Shown piece by piece: positions 1-7,407 of a stretch of DNA of 35,329 bases. The DNA comes from Streptomyces sp. NRRL F-5727 (GTDB lineage Bacteria; Actinomycetota; Actinomycetes; Streptomycetales; Streptomycetaceae): contig NZ_JOGX01000062.1 of NCBI RefSeq assembly GCF_000719555.1, positions 1-35,329 of the forward strand, in the 5' to 3' direction. Below the pieces are notes generated by a model, which saw only the letters and a list, made by a program, of their open reading frames with translations, did no database searches and was not told where the DNA came from. The position numbers were made by a program, and so were the translations under genes. The first letter of the stretch is position 1, and every line of letters begins with the position of its first letter.

Positions 1-99
1 GCCCTCGGCGTCAAGCTGACCGTCCTCAGCGACGACCAGGCCGCCTACCTCGGCGTGCCCGTCGACGGCCCGTACAAGCCCGACCACTACCGCTACTGA
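1..99 (+). CDS. sahH: S-adenosyl-L-homocysteine hydrolase, C-terminal fragment (5' truncated by window)
   Basis: The window opens inside this frame and it ends with TGA at 97-99. The 32 visible residues end in [10 protein letters not shown], the conserved C-terminal tail of S-adenosylhomocysteine hydrolase, which contributes to the NAD site of the neighbouring subunit. The enzyme splits S-adenosylhomocysteine, the inhibitory by-product of SAM methyltransferases, into adenosine and homocysteine. Three methyltransferases lie downstream, so a cluster-linked copy for methyl recycling makes sense, but the gene could equally be a housekeeping flank. The family call is firm; only the tail can be judged. 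Confidence 0.85.
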   Translation, partial: ALGVKLTVLSDDQAAYLGVPVDGPYKPDHYRY

Positions 100-148
100 G
101 CGGGCCGAGGAGGCGAGGTCACGTGCATGAACGCGAAGAGGAAGACGG

Positions 149-202
149 CGGGCCGTACCGCAGCGGCCCGTTCCGCGGGGGTCCGGCAGCGGCTCCGCCG
201 CT
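149..202 (+). terminator. Weak hairpins in the sahH-rmlA gap
   Basis: Two short inverted repeats lie after sahH. One is a 6-bp stem (149-154 with 165-170, 10-nt loop); the other is a 6-bp stem (188-193 with 197-202, 3-nt loop). They could end sahH transcription but are short for GC-rich DNA. The rest of the 100-308 gap holds a TTGTAC hexamer (247-252) and a CAGTGC (272-277) that could form a promoter for the sugar operon; this is weak. Confidence 0.25.
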
Positions 203-308
203 CAGGCTCGCCGGTGTCGACGAGGAGGAGGGTGGTGAACTCCACATTGTACGCGGTATCGACTGAGGTCCCAGTGCCGCTTGAGCGGGTCGCGTCAGTG
301 TGGGGCGC

Positions 309-1376
309 ATGAAGGCTCTCGTCCTTTCCGGAGGGTCGGGCACACGCCTGAGGCCCATCACCCACACGTCCCCCAAACAGCTGGTGCCGGTGGCGAACAA
401 GCCGGTCCTCTACTACGTGCTCGAGGACATCGCGGGCGCCGGCATCACCGACGTCGGGATCGTGGTGGGGGAGACCGCCGACGAGATCCAGGACGCGGTC
501 GGCGACGGCTCGAAGTTCGGGCTGCAGGTGACGTACCTGCCGCAGCAGGCGCCGCTCGGTCTCGCGCACGCGGTCCTGATCGCCCGGGAGTATCTCGGTG
601 ACGACGACTTCGTGATGTACCTGGGCGACAACTTCGTCGTCGGGGGCATCACGGAGCTCGTCGACGAGTTCCGTGCCGAGCGGCCCGACGCCCGGATCCT
701 GCTCACCCGTGTTCCCGACCCCACGGCCTTCGGTGTCGCCGAGCTCGACGCCGAAGGCCGGGTGCGGGGGCTGGAGGAGAAACCGGAGCAGCCCAAGAGC
801 GATCTGGCCCTCGTCGGCGTCTACCTGTTCACCCCGGCGGTCCACGAGGCGGTACGCGCCATCAAGCCCTCCTGGCGCGGCGAGCTGGAGATCACCCACG
901 CTCTCCAGTGGCTGATCGACCACCGGCGTGACGTCCGCTCGACCATCATCCACGGCTACTGGAAGGACACCGGGAACGTCGCCGACATGCTGGAGGTGAA
1001 CCGGACCGTGCTGGAGGGCATCGAGGCGCGGGTGGAGGGGAGCGTCGACGCGGACAGCGAGGTGATCGGCCGGGTCAGGATCGACGCCGGCGCCCGCGTC
1101 CTCGGCTCGCGGATCGTGGGACCCGCCGTGATCGGCGCGGGAACGGTGATCGTGAACTCCTACGTCGGGCCCTACTCCTCCATCGCGGAAAACTGCCGGA
1201 TCGAGGACACCGAGATCGAGTTCTCCATCGTGCTGAACGACGCCCACCTCAACGGGGTGCGGCGGGTCAGGGCCTCCCTCGTGGGCCGCAGCGTGACCGT
1301 CAGTCCGGCACCACGAGTACCGTCGAGCAACAGGCTGGTGCTCGGCGACCACAGTGAGGTGCAGATCGCGTCATGA
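309..1376 (+). CDS. rmlA: Glucose-1-phosphate thymidylyltransferase (dTDP-glucose synthase), long form
   Basis: This 355-aa enzyme joins glucose-1-phosphate and dTTP to give dTDP-glucose, the first step of deoxysugar supply. The nucleotide-binding loop LSGGSGTRLRP is at residues 6-16, PKQLVPV at 22-28, YLGDN at 104-108 and EKPEQPKS at 157-164. Residues from about 240 onward are hexapeptide-like repeats typical of a left-handed beta helix, as in the long antibiotic-cluster forms (StrD/DesIII type). ATG at 309 is chosen because families begin MKALVLSGG; a GTG at 300 would add three residues. The stop overlaps the next start as ATGA, so rmlA and rmlB are translationally coupled. Confidence 0.93.
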   Translation: MKALVLSGGSGTRLRPITHTSPKQLVPVANKPVLYYVLEDIAGAGITDVGIVVGETADEIQDAVGDGSKFGLQVTYLPQQAPLGLAHAVLIAREYLGDDDFVMYLGDNFVVGGITELVDEFRAERPDARILLTRVPDPTAFGVAELDAEGRVRGLEEKPEQPKSDLALVGVYLFTPAVHEAVRAIKPSWRGELEITHALQWLIDHRRDVRSTIIHGYWKDTGNVADMLEVNRTVLEGIEARVEGSVDADSEVIGRVRIDAGARVLGSRIVGPAVIGAGTVIVNSYVGPYSSIAENCRIEDTEIEFSIVLNDAHLNGVRRVRASLVGRSVTVSPAPRVPSSNRLVLGDHSEVQIAS

Positions 1377-2365
1377 ACGGTACGTCCATCCTGGTGACCG
1401 GCGGAGCGGGATTCATCGGCTCCCACTACGTGCGTACGCTGCTCGGCCCGCGGGGCGCCGGCGACGTCACCGTCACCGTCCTCGACCGGCTCACCTACGC
1501 GGGCAACCTCGCCAACCTGGCGCCCGTGCGCGGCGACAGCAGACTGTCCTTCGTCCACGGCGACATCTGCGACGCCGCCGTGGTGGACCGTCTGGTCGCC
1601 GGACACGACGAGATCGTCCACTTCGCGGCCGAGTCGCACGTCGACCGGTCCCTGACCGGGGCGGCCGACTTCGTCCGCACCAATGTGACGGGCACGCACA
1701 CGCTGCTGGAGGCCGCGCAGCGGCACGGCACGAGGACGTTCGTCCATGTCTCCACCGACGAGGTGTACGGGTCGATCGAGGAGGGTGCGTGGCCGGAGTC
1801 GGCGCCGGTCAGCCCGAACTCGCCCTACTCCGCCAGCAAGGCGTCCAGTGATCTGATCGCGCTCGCCTACCACCGGTCGCACGGCCTGGACGTGCGGGTG
1901 ACGCGGTGCTCCAACAACTACGGGCCCTACCAGTTCCCGGAGAAGGTGATCCCGCTGTTCGTCACCGCGCTCCTCGACGGGCGGACCGTGCCCCTCTACG
2001 GCGACGGCCACCACGTCCGCGACTGGCTGCACGTCGACGACCACGTGCGGGGCATCGAACTGGTGCGCCGCCGGGGCCGTGCGGGCGAGGTCTACAACAT
2101 CGGCGGCGGCACCGAACTGACCAACAGGGAGCTGACCGGACTGCTCCTGGAGGCCACCGGCGCCGGCTGGGACAGGGTGCGGTACGTCGCCGACCGCAAG
2201 GGCCACGACCGGCGCTACTGCGTGGACTGCACGAAGATCACCGAGGAGCTGGGCTACCGGCCGGCCACCGCCTTCCGGGCCGGCCTGGCGCAGACCGTCG
2301 CCTGGTTCCGCGCCAACCGGGCCTGGTGGGAGCCGCTCATGGCGCGTTCCGGCGCGGCCGGGTGA
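1373..2365 (+). CDS. rmlB: dTDP-glucose 4,6-dehydratase
   Basis: This 330-aa extended SDR converts dTDP-glucose to dTDP-4-keto-6-deoxyglucose. The NAD-binding GGAGFIG is at residues 10-16, HFAAESHVDRS at 83-93, the catalytic STDEVYG at 127-133 (Thr-Asp-Glu) and YSASK at 152-156. SNNYGPYQFPEK and DWLHVDDH follow, as in all RmlB proteins. It starts inside the rmlA stop codon (4-nt overlap). Its last 29 bp overlap the 3' end of the convergent ketoreductase gene, an unusually tight arrangement. Function is clear from complete catalytic motifs and normal length. Confidence 0.95.
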   Translation: MNGTSILVTGGAGFIGSHYVRTLLGPRGAGDVTVTVLDRLTYAGNLANLAPVRGDSRLSFVHGDICDAAVVDRLVAGHDEIVHFAAESHVDRSLTGAADFVRTNVTGTHTLLEAAQRHGTRTFVHVSTDEVYGSIEEGAWPESAPVSPNSPYSASKASSDLIALAYHRSHGLDVRVTRCSNNYGPYQFPEKVIPLFVTALLDGRTVPLYGDGHHVRDWLHVDDHVRGIELVRRRGRAGEVYNIGGGTELTNRELTGLLLEATGAGWDRVRYVADRKGHDRRYCVDCTKITEELGYRPATAFRAGLAQTVAWFRANRAWWEPLMARSGAAG

Positions 2366-3353
2366 GATCGCCGCCGGCCTGGCCCGCGCGGTGGACGGCG
2401 GCCAGCAGGCGGGCCTGGGCCAGCAGCTCGCGGTGGTCGGCGTCGTCGGGAAGGCCCGCCCGCCGCCGGCGTACCGACGCGCAGAAGTCCGCCAGGGTGG
2501 CCGCAACCTGGTCGTGAGCCGGCAGGCGGATCTCCCGGGTGCCGGAGGCGTCGTCGAGGACGATGCGGGGGGAATGGTCGGCCGGCGGGGTGAACGCCCG
2601 GTCCACGGTGATCCTGCCCTCGCTTCCCCACAGTTCGTACGCACCGCGGTAGGCGTGGTCCATGCCGAACGTCAGCTGGGCGCTGACCCCGTCGCCGCGG
2701 CGCAGCAGCGCCGCGCCGCCGATGTCCACCCCGCCGCCCGCCGGGGTGGACAGGTGCGCGCCCACCAGCCGCAGGTCGTCCCCGAGGAGGTGGACGGCCG
2801 CGCGCACCGGATACAGGCCCACGTCCCACAGGGATCCTCCGCCCAGGGCGGCGTCGTAGCGGATGTCGCCCGGTGCGGGGGCGGGGATCGTGAACGAGGC
2901 GTGGAAGGCCCGCAGCCGGCCCACGGCTCCTTCCTCGACGAGCCGTCGCACGCGGGCGTGCTGGGGGTGGTGGACGAACATCACGTTCTCCCGCAGGACC
3001 ACGGCTCGCCGCTCGGCCAGCGCGAGCAGGGCGCGGGTGCGCTCCGGGTCGCGGGTCAGCGGCTTCTCGGCCAGCACGTGGCGGCCGGTGAGCAGCGCGG
3101 CCTCGACCCATGCGGCGTGCAGGGCCAGCGGCAGCGGGACGTACACGGCTTCCACCGCCGGATCGTCGAGCACGGCCTCGTAGCCGGTGACCGGGCGGCC
3201 GCCGAACCGGGCCGCGGTGTCGGCCGCCGTGGCGGGGCTGCGGCTGGCGATCGCGGCGATCTCGATACCGGGGTCGGCGGCCATGGCCGGCAGGACGCGG
3301 CGGCGTGCGATGGCGGCGCAGCCGAGGATCCCGAACCGCACGGGAGACGTCAT
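2337..3353 (-). CDS. NDP-hexose 3-ketoreductase, Gfo/Idh/MocA family
   Basis: This 338-aa oxidoreductase begins with a Rossmann fold (FGILGCAAIARRRVLPA near the N-terminus) and has the family motif AEKPLTRDP around residues 95-105. In antibiotic clusters such proteins reduce the 3-keto group left by the 2,3-dehydratase, giving a 4-keto-2,6-dideoxy sugar. That fits the divergent 2,3-dehydratase at 3494. ATG at 3353 has an excellent upstream GAAGAGGAG, 7 nt away. Longer readings of the frame lack this support. The stop lies inside the 3' end of convergent rmlB. The family is certain; the substrate is inferred from neighbours, and other sugar or inositol substrates are formally possible. Confidence 0.85.
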   Translation of the reverse strand: MTSPVRFGILGCAAIARRRVLPAMAADPGIEIAAIASRSPATAADTAARFGGRPVTGYEAVLDDPAVEAVYVPLPLALHAAWVEAALLTGRHVLAEKPLTRDPERTRALLALAERRAVVLRENVMFVHHPQHARVRRLVEEGAVGRLRAFHASFTIPAPAPGDIRYDAALGGGSLWDVGLYPVRAAVHLLGDDLRLVGAHLSTPAGGGVDIGGAALLRRGDGVSAQLTFGMDHAYRGAYELWGSEGRITVDRAFTPPADHSPRIVLDDASGTREIRLPAHDQVAATLADFCASVRRRRAGLPDDADHRELLAQARLLAAVHRAGQAGGDLTRPRRNAP

Positions 3354-3433
3354 CGTGGTGCTCCTCTTCCTTCTTGCCTCTTCGTTCGGGCGCGCGCCCG
3401 CCACGGGTGTGGGGACCAGCGTGTGGGCAGCGG

Positions 3434-3451
3434 CTCGAGGGGCCGTCGAGC
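3434..3451. promoter_or_regulatory. SARP-type heptamer repeats in the 140-bp divergent sugar-gene promoter
   Basis: CTCGAGG (3434-3440) and GTCGAGC (3445-3451) are exactly 11 bp apart, midway between two divergent genes. Read on the minus strand, CACCCGA, CTCGACG and CTCGAGC follow the same 11-bp pitch. A GACAGT hexamer starts 9 bp after the second repeat on the plus strand and could be the -10 element. SARP activators such as ActII-ORF4 and DnrI bind TCGAGC-containing heptamers at this pitch. Function is inferred. Confidence 0.5.
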
Positions 3452-3493
3452 CGGTCGGGTGACAGTGGTCGCCCCGACATTGGAGGCTCGCGC

Positions 3494-4885
3494 ATGTTTT
3501 CCGACCTCGCCGCATTCCACGGATGGTTCGCCGACCGGTGCACCGCCAACGCCTACCGGGTGAGAAGGGTCCCTCTGGAGGATCTGGAGGGCTGGTCCAC
3601 GGAGGCGGGTTCGGGCGACCTGGTGCACGGCAGCGGCCGCTTCTTCTCCGTGCGGGGCCTGGACGTGACGCACTCGGGGCGCGAGGTGGACAGCTGGCAG
3701 CAGCCCATCATCGTGCAGCCCGAGCACGGGATCCTCGGCATCCTGGTCAAGGAGTTCGACGGGGTGCCGCACTGTCTGCTGCAGGCCAAGATGGAGCCGG
3801 GGAACGTGAACCTGGTCCAGCTCTCGCCGACGGTGCAGGCCACGAAGAGCAACTACACCCGGGTGCACGGCGGCCGTGCGGTGCCCTACCTGGAGCACTT
3901 CGTCGCGCCGCGCGGCGGGCAGGTGCTGTTCGACGCGCTGCAGTCCGAGCAGGCGTCGTGGTTCCTGTCCAAACGCAACCGCAACATGATCGTGCGGACC
4001 GAGCAGGACGTGCCGCTGCTCGAGGACTTCTGCTGGCTGACCTTCGACCAGATCGCCGGGCTGCTGCGCGTGGACGACCTCGTCAACATGGACACCCGCA
4101 CCGTGCTGTCCGGTGCGGTGGCGCTGCTGCGGCCACGGCACCGTGCCCTCGGCGGCCTTGCCGGGGAGGCGGTCGCCGGCGCGTGGGAGACGGAGGAGTC
4201 CGCGCTGCACACCACGACCGAGCTGCTCAGCTGGTTCACCGAGGCCAAGGGCGCCGCGACCCTCACGCGCCGGCTCATGCCGCTGTCCGACGTGGCCGGC
4301 TGGTCCGCGCGGGACGGGGTCATCGCCCACGACGAGGGGCGGCACTTCACGGTGCTCGGGGTGGCGGCCGAGGCGCCGAGCCGTGAGGTGGCCCGGTGGA
4401 CGCAGCCCATGTTCGCGCCGCGCAGCCAGGGCGTCATCGCCTTCCTGACCCGGCGGGTGGCGGGGGTGCCGCACGTGCTGGTGCAGGCGCGGACCGAGAC
4501 CGGTGCCCTGGACCGGATCGAGATGGCGCCCACCGTGCAGTGCCAGCCCGCCGACCACACCCCGCCGCACGGCCTGGGCCGCCCGCCGTTCCTGGACGAG
4601 GTCCTGGGCGCCCGGCCGGACCGGATCCTCCTCGACGTGGTGCTCTCCGAGGAGGGCGGGCGCTTCTACCACGCCCGCAGCAGGTATCTGGTGGTGGAGG
4701 CGGACGACGACTTCCCCCTCGACGTGCCGCCGGACTTCGCCTGGGTGACGCTGCGCCAGCTGACGCACTTCGTACGCTTCGGCAGCCACCTGAACGTGGA
4801 GGCGCGCAGCCTGCTGACCCTGCTGGGGTTCGTGGACGAGGGCGCTCGGGCCGCCGGGCTCAGTGCCGGGGCCGTCGCCCGCTAG
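3494..4885 (+). CDS. NDP-hexose 2,3-dehydratase
   Basis: This 463-aa protein removes the 2-hydroxyl of dTDP-4-keto-6-deoxyglucose, the committing step to 2-deoxysugars (EryBVI/TylX3/OleV/UrdS family). It is an internal duplication: GRFFSVRGL, REVDSWQQPI, HCLLQAKMEPGN and SPTVQATKSNY in the first half are mirrored by GRHFTVLGV, REVARWTQPM, HVLVQARTETG and APTVQCQPADH in the second. Both halves are complete and the length is normal. ATG at 3494 follows GGAGG by 7 nt; the frame stays open 63 codons further upstream but without a ribosome site. It faces the ketoreductase with which it should act in sequence, and ends 7 bp before the convergent epimerase gene. Confidence 0.92.
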   Translation: MFSDLAAFHGWFADRCTANAYRVRRVPLEDLEGWSTEAGSGDLVHGSGRFFSVRGLDVTHSGREVDSWQQPIIVQPEHGILGILVKEFDGVPHCLLQAKMEPGNVNLVQLSPTVQATKSNYTRVHGGRAVPYLEHFVAPRGGQVLFDALQSEQASWFLSKRNRNMIVRTEQDVPLLEDFCWLTFDQIAGLLRVDDLVNMDTRTVLSGAVALLRPRHRALGGLAGEAVAGAWETEESALHTTTELLSWFTEAKGAATLTRRLMPLSDVAGWSARDGVIAHDEGRHFTVLGVAAEAPSREVARWTQPMFAPRSQGVIAFLTRRVAGVPHVLVQARTETGALDRIEMAPTVQCQPADHTPPHGLGRPPFLDEVLGARPDRILLDVVLSEEGGRFYHARSRYLVVEADDDFPLDVPPDFAWVTLRQLTHFVRFGSHLNVEARSLLTLLGFVDEGARAAGLSAGAVAR

Positions 4886-4892
4886 GGCGCGC

Positions 4893-5540
4893 TCACCGCG
4901 GTGTCGTGTCCGGTGCCGGCGCGCCGGGCCGGCACTGCTCGTAGCGCGGCAGCATGCCGCGCGCCGTGGCCTCGGCCAGGGAGAGCCCGGCGCGGTCGCG
5001 CGCGGAGAGCGTGAGGTCCATGTCCTTGGGCCAGGGCAGCGCGAGCTCGGGGTCGAAGGGGTCGATGGCCTGTTCGTGCCCGGGCACGTAGGGGCTCGAG
5101 ACGAGGTACGACATCACCGTCTCGTCCTGCAGGGACAGGAAGGCGTGGCCGACGCCCTCGGCGAAGTACACCGAGCGGAACGAGAGGGCGTCGAGCTCGA
5201 CGGCCTCCCAGGCGCCGAACGTCGGTGAGCCGAGCCGCAGGTCCACGACGATGTCGAGGGCGCTGCCCCGCGCGCAGTGCACGTACTTGGCCTGCCCGGG
5301 CGGGGTGGTGGTGAAGTGCAGGCCGCGCAGCACGCCGCGGGCCGAACGGCTGTGGTTGGTCTGGGCCACCGGGAAGCGGTGGCCCACGGCGCCGGTGAAC
5401 GCCTCGTCCTGGAGGGGGGAGACGAACAGTCCCCGCTCGTCGCGGTGGACCGGCGGTGTGAACACGTAGCAGCCGCTGACCGCGAGTTCGCGGACCTGCA
5501 CGCCGCCCCGTGTCGTCGTCCCGGAATGGTCGGTGCTCAT
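4893..5540 (-). CDS. dTDP-4-keto-6-deoxyhexose 3,5- (or 5-) epimerase, RmlC family
   Basis: This 215-aa cupin-fold epimerase has the RmlC hallmarks HRDERGLF (residues 32-39), VLRGLHF (70-76, with catalytic His75), VVDLR (98-102) and SPYVPGHEQAIDPFDP (149-164). Tyr145 is in the position of the catalytic tyrosine. Inverting C5 would turn the 2-deoxy-4-keto sugar into the L series. RmlC-like enzymes in antibiotic pathways may be 3,5-, 5- or 3-epimerases, and sequence alone does not decide. ATG at 5540 has only a modest upstream GGGGTG. The gene converges on the 2,3-dehydratase with a 7-bp gap. Confidence 0.88.
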   Translation of the reverse strand: MSTDHSGTTTRGGVQVRELAVSGCYVFTPPVHRDERGLFVSPLQDEAFTGAVGHRFPVAQTNHSRSARGVLRGLHFTTTPPGQAKYVHCARGSALDIVVDLRLGSPTFGAWEAVELDALSFRSVYFAEGVGHAFLSLQDETVMSYLVSSPYVPGHEQAIDPFDPELALPWPKDMDLTLSARDRAGLSLAEATARGMLPRYEQCRPGAPAPDTTPR

Positions 5541-5680
5541 GGCAGTTCACCCCACGGTGTCGGATGGGGGCGGCGGGTCTGCCGCCCGTGGCGCCGTGGG
5601 AGAGGCCCGGTCCCCGTGAGACCGGGTGCGGCCTGGGGCGAGGGCCCGCCGACGGCGGAGCCCCAGTGTCGTGACCGCGG

Positions 5681-5687
5681 CTCGAGC
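5681..5687. promoter_or_regulatory. Single CTCGAGC heptamer between epimerase and small-protein gene
   Basis: A CTCGAGC heptamer sits in the 243-bp divergent gap 5541-5783. Read on the minus strand, GTCCACC lies 11 bp before it and GTCACGA 11 bp after it, so a degenerate SARP site is possible. It is much weaker than the other sites in this window. No convincing -10/-35 pair is visible for either gene. Confidence 0.25.
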
Positions 5688-5783
5688 AGCGGTGGACCGG
5701 TCCCGGCCGCGACTCCATCGATCCACGAGCGGGGCTTGGCAGGGTGCCGGGGCAGCGACAGCCGGAGAAGGAGAGGGGCGGGC

Positions 5784-6107
5784 ATGAGAGGGTGGCCGGG
5801 CCGCGGTCTGCGGGTGATCACCGATTACGTCCTGCGGCCGCTGTGGCGGTCCCTGGAGGCCCTCGGCGCCGTCTACATGGCTCCGGTGGAGCACTACCAC
5901 ACGCTGATCGTCGACGCGTCGGCTCCCCGTTCCCGCGACCCTTTCGCGGCCTTCCTGCCGGGAGGGGCGGTGCCGGAGACGGCCGGGCCGCCGCCGGCGC
6001 ATCCCGAGCGGCTGTGCGCGGACGTGCCGCTGTCGCGGCAGGAGCGCCGCCTGGCACGCGAGATCTGGCCCGGCGGCACCGCCGGCGGCGACGTCCGCGG
6101 CGGTTGA
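5784..6107 (+). CDS. Small conserved-looking protein, DUF6059-like
   Basis: This 107-aa protein starts at an ATG preceded by AAGGAGAGG (about 9 nt). The N-terminal part is basic and then hydrophobic (VLRPLWRSLEALGAVYMAP), followed by a polar region with HPERLCADVPLSRQERRL near residues 75-92. From memory, this pattern (a WR.L..G..Y segment, then HPERL..D.PLS..E..L) matches the small actinobacterial family called DUF6059, often found near biosynthetic genes and of unknown function. The length is a little above what I recall for that family. It lies 73 bp upstream of the flavin monooxygenase and is probably co-transcribed with it. Confidence 0.6.
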   Translation: MRGWPGRGLRVITDYVLRPLWRSLEALGAVYMAPVEHYHTLIVDASAPRSRDPFAAFLPGGAVPETAGPPPAHPERLCADVPLSRQERRLAREIWPGGTAGGDVRGG

Positions 6108-6180
6108 CCGTCGCTCTAGCCGTCCCCGGCAGTGTGCTGTGCCGGTGGCGCGAATACCGCGCGCCAGGACGGAGAGAGCC

Positions 6181-7371
6181 GTGGAGCACGAACAGTTCGG
6201 ACAGGGGCCGGTGCGGGATGTCCTGCGGGCGGTCAGGGAGCTGGCGCCCGGGCTGAGGGCCCGCGCGGAGGAGACCGAGCAGACCCGCAGGCTGCCCGAG
6301 GCCACGCTCAAGGAACTCAGGGAGAGCGGGGTGTTCCGGCTGCTGAGGCCCCGCGCCCACGGAGGGCTCGCCGCCGACCCCCGGGCGCACTTCACCGCGG
6401 TCCGCGAGCTGGCCGGCGCGTGCGGTTCCACCGGCTGGGTGGCGTCCGTCTTCGGTGTGCACCTGTGGCACCTGGCGCTGTTCGACCCGCGCGCCCAGCA
6501 GGAGGTGTGGGGCGAGGACCCCGAGGCCCTGCTGTGCTCCTCCTACGCGCCCGGTGCCACCGCCGCCGTGCACGACGGCGGCTACACGCTGCACGGCCGC
6601 TGGCACTTCTCCTCGGGGAGCGACCACGCCGACTGGGCGCTGCTCGGCGGCCTCGTGCCGCGCGGCGGAGGGGAACCGCCCGCGCTCCGCGCCTTCCTGG
6701 TCCCGCGCGCCGACTTCCGGGTCGAGGACGAGTGGGACACCGTCGGGCTGCGCGGCACCGGCAGCAACGACGTGGTGGTCGAGGACGCGTACGTGCCCGC
6801 GCACCGGACGCTCGAGCTCGGCGTGCCCGACCTGGCCTACCCGGGGCGGGCGGTGAACGTGGAGCCGGTCTACCGGATGGCGTTCCCCGCGATGTTCACC
6901 ACCGCGGTGGCCGTCCCGTCGGTGGGCATCGCCGAGGCCGCCGTGCGCCACCACTGCGAGGCGCTGCGCGCCCGTATCGCCGCCGGCACACCGCGGCGCG
7001 GCGACCTGGAGGCCGCCGGGCAGCTGCGGATCGCCCGCGGCGCCGGCGAGATCGACGCCGCCTGGCGGCAGCTCATCGGCAACATCGGCGAGCTGTACGA
7101 CTGTGCGCAGCGCGACGAGGCGCCGTCGCTCGCGCTGCGCGCCCGGGCCCGGCGCGACCAGGTGCTGGCCGCCGAGCGTGCCATGGACGTGGTGGACACG
7201 CTGATGGCCTACGCGGGCGGCAACGCGATGCGCGCCGGCGCGGGGGTGCTGCAGCGGGCCTGGCGGGACACCCGCACGGCCCGCGGCCACGCCGCGAACG
7301 ACATCGAGCGGGGCCTGCTGCCCTTCGCGCAGCAGGCGCTCGGCCTCGAGGTCCGTGAGGCGATGGTCTGA
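6181..7371 (+). CDS. Group D flavin-dependent monooxygenase (acyl-CoA dehydrogenase fold, HsaA/HpaB-like)
   Basis: This 396-aa protein has an acyl-CoA dehydrogenase-type fold: an N-terminal helical part, then the motifs GSTGWV, GRWHFSSGSDHADW and GLRGTGSND, and a C-terminal helical bundle. GRWHFSSGSDHADWALLGG is characteristic of the oxygenase component of two-component flavin hydroxylases (HsaA, p-hydroxyphenylacetate hydroxylase C2, ActVA-ORF5), which use reduced flavin delivered by a separate reductase. It probably hydroxylates the aromatic polyketide. No flavin reductase gene is in the window. Related sugar N-oxygenases are an alternative, but no aminotransferase is present. GTG at 6181 is preferred because GGAGAG lies just upstream; the frame also opens at GTG 6139. 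Confidence 0.8.
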   Translation: MEHEQFGQGPVRDVLRAVRELAPGLRARAEETEQTRRLPEATLKELRESGVFRLLRPRAHGGLAADPRAHFTAVRELAGACGSTGWVASVFGVHLWHLALFDPRAQQEVWGEDPEALLCSSYAPGATAAVHDGGYTLHGRWHFSSGSDHADWALLGGLVPRGGGEPPALRAFLVPRADFRVEDEWDTVGLRGTGSNDVVVEDAYVPAHRTLELGVPDLAYPGRAVNVEPVYRMAFPAMFTTAVAVPSVGIAEAAVRHHCEALRARIAAGTPRRGDLEAAGQLRIARGAGEIDAAWRQLIGNIGELYDCAQRDEAPSLALRARARRDQVLAAERAMDVVDTLMAYAGGNAMRAGAGVLQRAWRDTRTARGHAANDIERGLLPFAQQALGLEVREAMV

Positions 7372-7375
7372 CCCG

Positions 7376-7405
7376 CCGTCCGGGGGTGCCGGCCCCGCCG
7401 GGCGG
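7376..7405. terminator. Hairpin between convergent genes
   Basis: The 8-bp arms 7376-7383 and 7398-7405 (one G-T pair) continue into GGG/CCC with a 2-nt bulge and a 6-nt loop. The hairpin fills the 36-bp gap between the stops of the flavin monooxygenase and the mycothiol amidase and could serve both strands. Confidence 0.45.
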
Positions 7406-7407
7406 AG

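Noticed and set aside
127..312. 61-aa plus-strand frame ending in ATGA over the rmlA start
   Set aside because: Arginine-rich low-complexity composition, weak ribosome site and no recognisable family; it looks like chance openness of GC-rich DNA, although the ATGA overlap is neat.
93..1352. 419-aa minus-strand frame opposite rmlA
   Set aside because: Antisense shadow of a confidently identified gene, with His/Asp/Gly-rich composition and no family match.
6139..6180. Extra 14 codons at the start of the flavin monooxygenase
   Set aside because: GTG 6139 lacks a ribosome site, while GTG 6181 has GGAGAG just upstream and gives a family-like N-terminus.
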